A program made the translations under genes and the position numbers. A DNA stretch of 64,000 bases, from positions 6,926,715 through 6,990,714 of the forward strand of contig NC_092701.1 in NCBI RefSeq assembly GCF_964275005.1. Direction: 5' to 3'. The notes under the pieces were generated by a model that worked only from the letters and a program-made list of their open reading frames with translations, was not told where the DNA came from and searched no databases. Below are positions 45,583-56,745 of the stretch, piece by piece (position 1 is the stretch's first letter; each line of letters starts with the position of its first letter). This stretch comes from Diadema setosum. Taxonomy: Eukaryota; Echinodermata; Echinoidea; Diadematoida; Diadematidae.

Positions 45583-45985
45583 GGTGAGGGTATGAGAAAA
45601 CAGAGAGATAAAAGTGTGGTGGTAGTGAATGTGGGAAAGATATAGGTAAACGTCAGGTGTACGAGATAGATATGATGGTAGTGATTGTTGGTGAATGGTG
45701 AAAATGTGACGGTATTTCATAGGTAAAATTGAAATTTGACAATCTTGTTCACATCGTTTATAATGCGTCGGGTGAAGGGGAGAGAGCATCGACTGGTGTG
45801 ATTGTTGCTGAGTTAGGAAATACGTGAAGAATGATGATAGTCACGTTGAAAGATATCGTTGATTACGATGTTAGGGTAAAACATGTGTGTGGAAGGGTAT
45901 AAAATAACTTGATAGTGAGTAGGAGAATTGTTCAGAACTACATGCAATTGCTGTAGAGGCTCCTACAATTCGACATTATCACTTC
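45583..45985. repeat. Sub-terminal direct repeat R2 (left arm)
   Basis: Second copy of R1, ~2.5 kb further in. Mirrored in the right arm near 53360-53760. Confidence 0.7.
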
Positions 45986-47855
45986 GTCACCGATGAACAT
46001 GGCGGTTTCTTCAACTTCGTCATACACAGGTACTCATCGTGTAGCAGGTTTTTTTTAGAAAATCGTGCGTGTCAGTTGGCAGAAAATGTTTTTAAGGTAA
46101 GATGCTGAAAGCAATTTTGCTGTTTGTATTGTGGATATCATGTCGTAATGATCGAGTGTTGGCAATATTTTTGATGATGTCCGTATAACGTTAAAGTTGA
46201 TATTGAAAGCATAATCATGATGTTGAGTTGAGTAATGATGATTGTGACACATGATAATGCAGTTTAGGTAAAATACGTAGTATCTGAATATGTCCATACT
46301 GTGGCAATGTTTTGAAGTTCAGAAAAAAAAATTGCCAATGCCTGAATTTATTTTTGTAGATATTGTTTTTAATGTATTTTAGTGGTAGCAAGTCGAAATA
46401 AGTTTGATCTTACAAAATGAATAAAAAAGCAGACACACAAGGAACAAGAACATTGACTTTAGAACTAGAATGTAAAGTCCAAAAATAGTGGATGAATTGT
46501 GGGAGAGGGGTAGATTTGAAGCGTTTTGAGAAAAACCCCAGCATAACTGAAGGTAGTGTGGAATTAGTGTACTTACGGTTGCTTTCTTCGCCATGCATTA
46601 TCACGAACTGCTTTATAACAGGATTCTCACACAAAAGTGAAAGCGAAAAATCATCGTCAAGAAAGACCAACCTGGGCTATTGAGATGGGGAAGACGATGA
46701 AGGTACTTGTTTGACAGATATAGGCTGAGCGGAGGCAAGCACGACAGCAAAATCGCAAGTCATGTTTTCGATGTGGAATGGAGGAAGACTGGAAGAGGGA
46801 ATGCCCAGTTAGACTGAGAAACAAGAACACGCAGGTACGAAATTTGATAAACAGTGTCTCTGTCAGACCAGTTAGGTTTCACAAAATCGTGTGCAACAAG
46901 AGAATCATAACGCGCGATTTCAAAACTGTACCGTATTGTCAAACCTGGAAATCAATCGAGTTTCTTGCATTACATTTTTTGGATTACATACTTTCGGTGA
47001 ATTTCAATTTGCATATTGCGATGATGGAGACTTTAATGTAAAGTTTAGATATCTTACAAGGGACAGAAGAGTATATCGTAGTGAAATCATTTTCTGTGAA
47101 TATCGTTAGTTTTATTACAATAAGCCTGTCACATTAAGGCAGGCAGTGGCGTATCTTTGACAAGATTTTGCGATGATTGTTTTTTTTGTCGGTTTTCGTA
47201 AACTTATTTTATGCAAACTAAGAGAAATATGCTAGTTACGTTACCTTCGTGTATTCTTTGCAACTGTACAGTTTAACTCTGCCTGTCTCCATTTCAGTTT
47301 AAGAGTTACTGTAAGGCTCTTTTGTGCAACGACCCCTTTTTTTTAAACAAATGTGATGTAATGGAAACGAATTTGATGAATTGCACATTTATAAATGGTG
47401 TAGAGAATGCTTTCGTGTTGATATCGAATCTGTGATTGTTTTGAACACCAAATTTTTTGTCCAATATGACAACAATCAGTTGTAACTGATGGATGAGATG
47501 TCGGTACATTTTGTTGAAGTTTGGCAAAACTCTGCTTGATGTAGTCTTATTTTTTTGTTTGTTTGATTTTCAATCTGTCAGGATGGCTGGATAGCCTATA
47601 TTTAGCTGTACTAGAACTAGCAATTCGCCTAATTTTTCTATGACAAGATTGATTAGGCTTATTATACGGGTATTTTGTAGAAAAAAAAAAAAAAAAAACC
47701 CAAAACTAAATGTGTCCAAAGTTGACTTAAATCTCTCTAATGTTAGTATGATGAAAAGCCGAAATACAGGAGAAATAGTAATGTCCTATGATAACATTCT
47801 CGTCTATGGTGTGTGACGATTTTTTTTTAAACACTGTATTGGTTTACAGTTGTAC

Positions 47856-47888
47856 GGTTGTTTGTCACGAGTATCACGTTCACTAACG
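47856..47888 (-). repeat. 33-bp motif, copy i
   Basis: Core GTTTGTCACGAGTATCACGT then TCACTAACG. Same motif as at 48955, 49625, 49721, 50390 and 51492, here inverted relative to copies ii and iii. Confidence 0.7.
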
Positions 47889-48379
47889 TTTCTTAACGAT
47901 AAAGATATTTAATAAGTCATCAGAATGCGTTGGTACTTGGAGAATCAATTTGATAGTTGTATTGTGTGTCACAGCATACCTCTGTGTTGTGAATGTTTGA
48001 ATAATATATGCATTCATTAAAGCGTGCAATGTGTATAATTATGAAGTGACTACAGAAAATGAACCACCTTAAGAAAAAATAACATTCAAACGTGATTCAT
48101 TCATCGTTCATTAAACATAATTATTGTATACATAAGAATTACGATCTGAAAAAAAAAATGTCTTCTCCTTCTGACTGATATGATAAGCTCATGGTGCATG
48201 TACAGTGTATGTGTGTGTGTGTGTGTGTGTGTTTGTGTGGTGCGTGACTTATCTTACACAAGGTGTTTGTGTGCGAGAGGTGTTTGCAGCATTCTATCAT
48301 GATTGTTATACTGACGTAAATTACGATATAAACTGAACGTTTGCAGTAACGTTTAGACACGTTACAAATTTCTCGTCAC

Positions 48380-49662
48380 ATATTTTCTACGTACGTACAT
48401 AAAAGATTTAGATGCAATCGATACAGGCTTAAAATAATTTACAATCATAAACAAACACAGATGCGCATAAATACATGTTGCGGTAATTTTGCAGTTAGAA
48501 GTGAGCTGTGAATGTTGCCTGAAAGAAATCGGAATTGATATATGAATGCGCTCTGTGCCTGACTCTGTGCGAATATTGTGTGTACGACTAGCATGGTTGG
48601 AAAAAAAAACAGTTATTACTCATCCTTTAGACTTAACTTTGTACCCGTCAATACTTTTCAAAAATTGCGAGTGAAAGAGACATGTATGTGGAGAAGAAGT
48701 GCGTTGTGTTTCCGATTAAACCAATCGTTGACTTTTTGTTGTTGTTTTGTCGATGAAATGAATCGTTGATCTTTTTTTTTTTTTGGTCGTCACTCTTAAA
48801 ACAAACCCGTTCCAAAAAAAACAACAACAATTCATTCTTCGTGCTATTTCGTGAAGAAAGTTTGACAAGATTAAACGACATATCAAATAAAAACTTCAAA
48901 TATCAAACACACTGTAACAACGTACGAAATATTTTGATCGTTAAAAAAAAAAAATGTTAGTGAACGCGATGGTCGCGACAAACAACCATACAGACTGTTA
49001 ATTAAGCTAGGCCTATGAATATTCGTCCTTTGATGTTTTCTATGGACGTACATCAAAGATTGAGATGCAATCGATACAAGCATTAAATAATTTACAATTA
49101 TAAACAAACACATGTGCGCATAAATACATGCTGCCATAATTTTGCAGATAGAAGCGTGCTGTAAATTTTGCCTGAATGAAATCGGAGTAAGATAAACGAA
49201 TGCGCTCTGTGCCTGACTCTGTACAAATATTGTTTGAACAACTAGCGTAGTTGCAAAAAAAAAAAAGAACAAAAACACAAAACAAAACAGTTATTACTGA
49301 TCCCTTGGACTTACTTCGTATATACTCGTCAATACATTTCGAAAATTGTCTGAGAGTGAAAGAGACATGTGTATGTCGAGTAGAAATGCATTGTGTTTCC
49401 ATTTCAACCATGACAATCGTTGACTTTTCGTTGTTGTTTTGCCGATTAAATCAATGGTTGAATTTTTTTGTTGTCACTCTTGAAGCCCGTTCCAAACAAA
49501 ACCAATTCATATTTCATGCTATTGCCTAAAGAACGTTTGACAAGATTAAACGTAATATCAAATAAAATCTTCAAATATCTAACAAATTGTAATAACTGAC
49601 AATTTTTTTTGATCGTTAAAAAAGTGTTAGTGAACGTGATGTTCGCGACAAACAACCATGCA
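48380..49662. repeat. Two diverged ~640-bp tandem units beside the palindrome centre (left arm)
   Basis: Unit A (48380-48995) and unit B (49035-49662) share GATGCAATCGATACA, TGCGCATAAATACATG and GCGCTCTGTGCCTGACTCTG. Each ends in the 33-bp motif (48955-48987; 49625-49657). The mirror images lie at ~49716-51000. Confidence 0.8.
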
Positions 49663-49664
49663 AA

Positions 49665-49713
49665 CTATTATAAGAATATTCGTCTTTTCATGGTTGACGA
49701 TTATTCTTAATAT
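49665..49713. other. Palindrome spacer
   Basis: The sequence between the arms is not a perfect mirror. AAGAATATTCGTC and GACGATTATTCTT pair with small gaps, so the stem nearly continues to the centre. Confidence 0.75.
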
Positions 49714-52700
49714 TTTGCATGGTTGTTTGTCGCGAACATCACGTTCACTAACACTTTTTTAACGATAAAAAAAATTGTCAGTTATTACAATTTGTTAGAT
49801 ATTTGAAGATTTTATTTGATATTACGTTTAATCTTGTCAAACGTTCTTTAGGCAATAGCATGAAATATGAATTGGTTTTGTTTGGAACGGGCTTCAAGAG
49901 TGACAACAAAAAAATTCAACCATTGATTTAATCGGCAAAACAACAACGAAAAGTCAACGATTGTCATGGTTGAAATGGAAACACAATGCATTTCTACTCG
50001 ACATACACATGTCTCTTTCACTCTCAGACAATTTTCGAAATGTATTGACGAGTATATACGAAGTAAGTCCAAGGGATCAGTAATAACTGTTTTGTTTTGT
50101 GTTTTTGTTCTTTTTTTTTTTTGCAACTACGCTAGTTGTTCAAACAATATTTGTACAGAGTCAGGCACAGAGCGCATTCGTTTATCTTACTCCGATTTCA
50201 TTCAGGCAAAATTTACAGCACGCTTCTATCTGCAAAATTATGGCAGCATGTATTTATGCGCACATGTGTTTGTTTATAATTGTAAATTATTTAATGCTTG
50301 TATCGATTGCATCTCAATCTTTGATGTACGTCCATAGAAAACATCAAAGGACGAATATTCATAGGCCTAGCTTAATTAACAGTCTGTATGGTTGTTTGTC
50401 GCGACCATCGCGTTCACTAACATTTTTTTTTTTTTAACGATCAAAATATTTCGTACGTTGTTACAGTGTGTTTGATATTTGAAGTTTTTATTTGATATGT
50501 CGTTTAATCTTGTCAAACTTTCTTCACGAAATAGCACGAAGAATGAATTGTTGTTGTTTTTTTTGGAACGGGTTTGTTTTAAGAGTGACGACCAAAAAAA
50601 AAAAAAGATCAACGATTCATTTCATCGACAAAACAACAACAAAAAGTCAACGATTGGTTTAATCGGAAACACAACGCACTTCTTCTCCACATACATGTCT
50701 CTTTCACTCGCAATTTTTGAAAAGTATTGACGGGTACAAAGTTAAGTCTAAAGGATGAGTAATAACTGTTTTTTTTTCCAACCATGCTAGTCGTACACAC
50801 AATATTCGCACAGAGTCAGGCACAGAGCGCATTCATATATCAATTCCGATTTCTTTCAGGCAACATTCACAGCTCACTTCTAACTGCAAAATTACCGCAA
50901 CATGTATTTATGCGCATCTGTGTTTGTTTATGATTGTAAATTATTTTAAGCCTGTATCGATTGCATCTAAATCTTTTATGTACGTACGTAGAAAATATGT
51001 GACGAGAAATTTGTAACGTGTCTAAACGTTACTGCAAACGTTCAGTTTATATCGTAATTTACGTCAGTATAACAATCATGATAGAATGCTGCAAACACCT
51101 CTCGCACACAAACACCTTGTGTAAGATAAGTCACGCACCACACAAACACACACACACACACACACACACATACACTGTACATGCACCATGAGCTTATCAT
51201 ATCAGTCAGAAGGAGAAGACATTTTTTTTTTCAGATCGTAATTCTTATGTATACAATAATTATGTTTAATGAACGATGAATGAATCACGTTTGAATGTTA
51301 TTTTTTCTTAAAGTGGTTCATTTTCTGTAGTCACTTCATAATTATACACATTGCACGCTTTAATGAATGCATATATTATTCAAACATTCACAACACAGAG
51401 GTATGCTGTGACACACAATACAACTATCAAATTGATTCTCCAAGTACCAACGCATTCTGATGACTTATTAAATATCTTTATCGTTAAGAAACGTTAGTGA
51501 ACGTGATACTCGTGACAAACAACCGTACAACTGTAAACCAATACAGTGTTTAAAAAAAAATCGTCACACACCATAGACGAGAATGTTATCATAGGACATT
51601 ACTATTTCTCCTGTATTTCGGCTTTTCATCATAACATTAGAGAGATTTAAGTCAACTTTGGACACATTTAGTTTTGGGTTTTTTTTTTTTTTTTTCTACA
51701 AAATACCCGTATAATAAGCCTAATCAATCTTGTCATAGAAAAATTAGGCGAATTGCTAGTTCTAGTACAGCTAAATATAGGCTATCCAGCCATCCTGACA
51801 GATTGAAAATCAAACAAACAAAAAAATAAGACTACATCAAGCAGAGTTTTGCCAAACTTCAACAAAATGTACCGACATCTCATCCATCAGTTACAACTGA
51901 TTGTTGTCATATTGGACAAAAAATTTGGTGTTCAAAACAATCACAGATTCGATATCAACACGAAAGCATTCTCTACACCATTTATAAATGTGCAATTCAT
52001 CAAATTCGTTTCCATTACATCACATTTGTTTAAAAAAAAGGGGTCGTTGCACAAAAGAGCCTTACAGTAACTCTTAAACTGAAATGGAGACAGGCAGAGT
52101 TAAACTGTACAGTTGCAAAGAATACACGAAGGTAACGTAACTAGCATATTTCTCTTAGTTTGCATAAAATAAGTTTACGAAAACCGACAAAAAAACAATC
52201 ATCGCAAAATCTTGTCAAAGATACGCCACTGCCTGCCTTAATGTGACAGGCTTATTGTAATAAAACTAACGATATTCACAGAAAATGATTTCACTACGAT
52301 ATACTCTTCTGTCCCTTGTAAGATATCTAAACTTTACATTAAAGTCTCCATCATCGCAATATGCAAATTGAAATTCACCGAAAGTATGTAATCCAAAAAA
52401 TGTAATGCAAGAAACTCGATTGATTTCCAGGTTTGACAATACGGTACAGTTTTGAAATCGCGCGTTATGATTCTCTTGTTGCACACGATTTTGTGAAACC
52501 TAACTGGTCTGACAGAGACACTGTTTATCAAATTTCGTACCTGCGTGTTCTTGTTTCTCAGTCTAACTGGGCATTCCCTCTTCCAGTCTTCCTCCATTCC
52601 ACATCGAAAACATGACTTGCGATTTTGCTGTCGTGCTTGCCTCCGCTCAGCCTATATCTGTCAAACAAGTACCTTCATCGTCTTCCCCATCTCAATAGCC

Positions 52701-55097
52701 CAGGTTGGTCTTTCTTGACGATGATTTTTCGCTTTCACTTTTGTGTGAGAATCCTGTTATAAAGCAGTTCGTGATAATGCATGGCGAAGAAAGCAACCGT
52801 AAGTACACTAATTCCACACTACCTTCAGTTATGCTGGGGTTTTTCTCAGAACGCTTCAAATCTACCCCTCTCCCACAATTCATCCACTATTTTTGGACTT
52901 TACATTCTAGTTCTAAAGTCAATGTTCTTGTTCCTTGTGTGTCTGCTTTTTTATTCATTTTGTAAGATCAAACTTATTTCGACTTGCTACCACTAAAATA
53001 CATTAAAAACAATATCTACAAAAATAAATTCAGGCATTGGCAATTTTTTTTTCTGAACTTCAAAACATTGCCACAGTATGGACATATTCAGATACTACGT
53101 ATTTTACCTAAACTGCATTATCATGTGTCACAATCATCATTACTCAACTCAACATCATGATTATGCTTTCAATATCAACTTTAACGTTATACGGACATCA
53201 TCAAAAATATTGCCAACACTCGATCATTACGACATGATATCCACAATACAAACAGCAAAATTGCTTTCAGCATCTTACCTTAAAAACATTTTCTGCCAAC
53301 TGACACGCACGATTTTCTAAAAAAAACCTGCTACACGATGAGTACCTGTGTATGACGAAGTTGAAGAAACCGCCATGTTCATCGGTGACGAAGTGATAAT
53401 GTCGAATTGTAGGAGCCTCTACAGCAATTGCATGTAGTTCTGAACAATTCTCCTACTCACTATCAAGTTATTTTATACCCTTCCACACACATGTTTTACC
53501 CTAACATCGTAATCAACGATATCTTTCAACGTGACTATCATCATTCTTCACGTATTTCCTAACTCAGCAACAATCACACCAGTCGATGCTCTCTCCCCTT
53601 CACCCGACGCATTATAAACGATGTGAACAAGATTGTCAAATTTCAATTTTACCTATGAAATACCGTCACATTTTCACCATTCACCAACAATCACTACCAT
53701 CATATCTATCTCGTACACCTGACGTTTACCTATATCTTTCCCACATTCACTACCACCACACTTTTATCTCTCTGTTTTCTCATACCCTCACCTTTTTTCC
53801 ATCTCATCTTGGTTTTGCGCATACCCTGTGTGCATGTTCTCCATTTTCTTGATGTATTGAAACCACTCCATGACTGGCTTCCCGTCTGAATATCTCGAAG
53901 GCGTTACCCACAGGTAGGAGCAAACCCATATTCTTTTTTGGATTGCGTGTTTACACCAAATAACACGCTGCAGCTATAGTGAAGCATTTTGTAAGGGTAT
54001 GTATGGCAATATCGTCGGAATCTCGTAGTAATGTCAATAACGAGAGATCTAAATCGCAAGCAGCAGTGACACAAAATATCTAAGTCACTGATAACCTAAA
54101 TCCACCTCCCATAACAACTTTGCTTGCCGAAAGCAACCTCTCTGCTAGGGCCTATACCGATTTAAAAAAATGGACGGATATGCCTGGGTTCTGATACTCA
54201 AAACTTTTAAATTGTATATATCTGTTATGGTAGACATTGGATCTTTGTATTCCCTTTTTCCTTTCGTGTCAAAACAACAACAACAACAACAAAAACAACA
54301 AAAACAATGCACATATACAAGAATATCTTTTGTTTCAGCTCTAACAGCACAAATGTGTTTGGTATGTCAGCCAGAGGCAAAGGCAAAAATATGATAGAGT
54401 CGACGAAGCGCGTTTAATTAAAAAAAAAAGACACGAACATTGGCACGATCTTTTTACCGATAGAAATAAGATTTGGTGCTATACAGATTCCTCATACTTT
54501 TAAACAAATAACCCGCCGTAGCGTTTAAACTGTGCGCTAAAATCGACTTTCGATTCATCACCAAACAGCCCCTTGCAAAACTCGTCACCGTTGTCTTCTG
54601 AAAATATTTTTTTTTTCTTTCATCACCGCGTAATATTTGACACTCCCTCTCCAAATCACAGTCGCAACGTTCGCTGTATGACTTTTGTGCGATACAATAA
54701 TTTGGTTCCTGTTGGCCAGTGCTTTAAATACACTCGAAGTCAAAATATAAACTTGCTCGGACCAACTGCGTCTTGCAATTTACCGTCTTTATCGTACACT
54801 GCGACTATATCAGACTTTTTTATGTAGCATTTATAATCGTGCCAGTCGAATTTGTTACGTCTACAAAAAACAACAACAACAAAACAAAACAAAAATCAAA
54901 ACGAAACAAAAAAAAAACAAATAAACAAAAAAAAAAATCGCCACAGACGTGTTGTGTGCGTTTCTGTTACTGCTGTGCAATCATTTCGATGGACATTCTT
55001 CAGTCTTGCATATAAACGGCATAAAAATTTACACTTCAGCAATATTTACATTGATATTCGTGCCAGTCGAATTTGTTACGTCTACAAAAACAACAAT

Positions 55098-55132
<35 letters not shown>

Positions 55133-56349
55133 AAAAAACTCGCCACAGACGTGTTATTTGTGTGCGTTTCTGTTACTGTTGTGCAATCATTTCGTCAGTT
55201 CGATGGACATTCTTCAGTCTTGCTTGCATAAACGGCATGTAAATTTACACTTCAGCAATATTTTTTGTCGTACCAGACCATTCACAATGCACAAAAAACA
55301 AACCTAAACATCAAAGCGTTTATTTCTTAAAGTCAAATCAAAGTGCTCTTCATGACTCTCTCAAATATCGCGTGCTCACGATCTTCTGGGCCAGCTTAGA
55401 CTGTGTTTAAAGAAAAAGTCCATACAATTTTCATAATGTCATAACATGTAGTATATAAATCGACAGCTACATGTCTAGATTTGTAAATCTATTGTCGTGC
55501 TTGAGCCGAAATACCGCTACTCTGAAAATATATATATATCACTCAACAAGGATACTGACAAAGAAGCTCACATATTTCAGAAATGTACCAATGTAAATTC
55601 CATTACAACGCCTCTGTAAATTTTATGCATGCTTTTTTCTTTTGTTCTGCTTCCTTGAGCCCGCACTCATGCTCTCATATGGCGAAGCTGTCATGTTTTT
55701 TCCGTGTAATTTGTCTTAAATTTTGGAAAATACTCTTATTCCTCATCCAAAGCACTGATCCCACACACCATGGACAGCAAATATTTTTTATCCCTGTCTG
55801 CTATCACCAACTGAAAATTCCTTAATCAAAGATAATAACTGTCAAAATTATCGTCTCTACAAATGCAATACATTACACTTATAGTTCTGATGTTTTCTCC
55901 CTCCACATCACCCAAGTTATTCATACACTTTACAACCACAGCTTCCCCCTTCCATCATAATCAATTCTATCTTTGAACGTAACTACCATCATTCTTCACG
56001 TATTTCCTTGCTCCAAAAAAATCACACCAGTCGATGCTCTCCCACCTTTCACACAACACGTTATAAAGCATGTGAACAAGTCTGTCAAACTTCAACTTGA
56101 CCAATAAAATACCACCATAATTTCACTATTTACCAACATTCACTACCATCAACTCTTTCTCATACACCTGACACGTTACTCCATTACCCTTATATTTTTC
56201 CCCCCTTTCACTACCATCATATTTTCATATCGCACCCCCATTCATACCCTCATCTTTTTTACGACTTCCCCCAGAGCAAGGGATTAAGCCCCAACTCTAT
56301 CTATAGGCCACTCTATCACTCTCTGTCTTTATACCTATACTTAACTACT

Positions 56350-56355
56350 AACATC
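56350..56355. repeat. Target site duplication AACATC (right)
   Basis: Matches 42984-42989. Confidence 0.9.
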
Positions 56356-56745
56356 AGAAGATTTTATGCGAAGATTGCGTTTTAGAAAAGCAAGCACGTT
56401 ATTGGCTTTATTGACAGTATTATTGATGTGTTGGGTCCACTTCAAATCAGAAGTAATGGTTACACCTAAGTACTTCACGGATTCAACAGATTCAAGAGGG
56501 GCGTTATTTAGATGATACACGTGTTGCACCTTACTTCTTTTCCTGGATATTGTCAAAACCTTGCACTTATCTGTGTTCAAATCCATCATCCATTTTTTCG
56601 CCCAGTCACCAATTTTGTTTAGGTCCTCTTGAAGATTTTGCGTATGATGTTGATTGTCGATGGTCATGTAAGAAATTGCATCATCGGCAAAAAGGCGAAC
56701 CTTTGACGCGAGACCATCAGGTAAGTCAATATATCGAAAGAGTCC
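56356..56745 (-). mobile_element. Interrupted LINE, RT catalytic part
   Basis: The minus-strand frame reads YIDLPDGLASKVRLFADD, the catalytic FADD box, then KWMMDLNTDKCKVLTISRKR, VKYLGVTITSDLKWTQH and NLRIKSSDV at the insertion point. RT sequence upstream of the catalytic box is not recognisable beyond ~56745, so the LINE was 5' truncated or deleted there. Confidence 0.85.

Larger units (their letters stand above)
42990..56349. mobile_element. 13.36-kb palindromic element, Polinton-like ends, no recognised genes
   Basis: Left arm 42990-49664 and right arm 49714-56349 are reverse complements at well over 99% identity by eye, around a ~49-bp imperfect spacer. Ends are AGTAGTTAAGTATAGG and CCTATACTTAACTACT, flanked by the 6-bp duplication AACATC. 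Six-bp duplications with AG...CT ends are the Polinton/Maverick hallmark; IS3EU also makes 6 bp. No open frame exceeds ~165 codons and I recognise no polymerase, integrase, ATPase, protease or capsid gene. As a fossil it looks structurally whole (both ends, both arms) but non-autonomous. The near-identity of the arms implies recent insertion or ongoing arm-to-arm conversion. The family assignment is inference from the ends only. Confidence 0.8.

Noticed and set aside
49040-50337. Paired ~120-codon mirror frames around the palindrome centre
   Set aside because: Identical only because the arms mirror each other; no recognisable family, and the tandem sister unit does not keep the frame.
42990-56349. 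Palindrome as a pure assembly artefact
   Set aside because: The exact 6-bp duplication, the matching element ends and the restored LINE frame at both edges are not expected from an assembly fold-back; the centre still merits read support.
42990-56349. LTR retroelement or TU-type foldback element
   Set aside because: No direct LTRs and no TG...CA ends; sea urchin foldback elements as I recall have short-unit tandem termini and 8-bp duplications.
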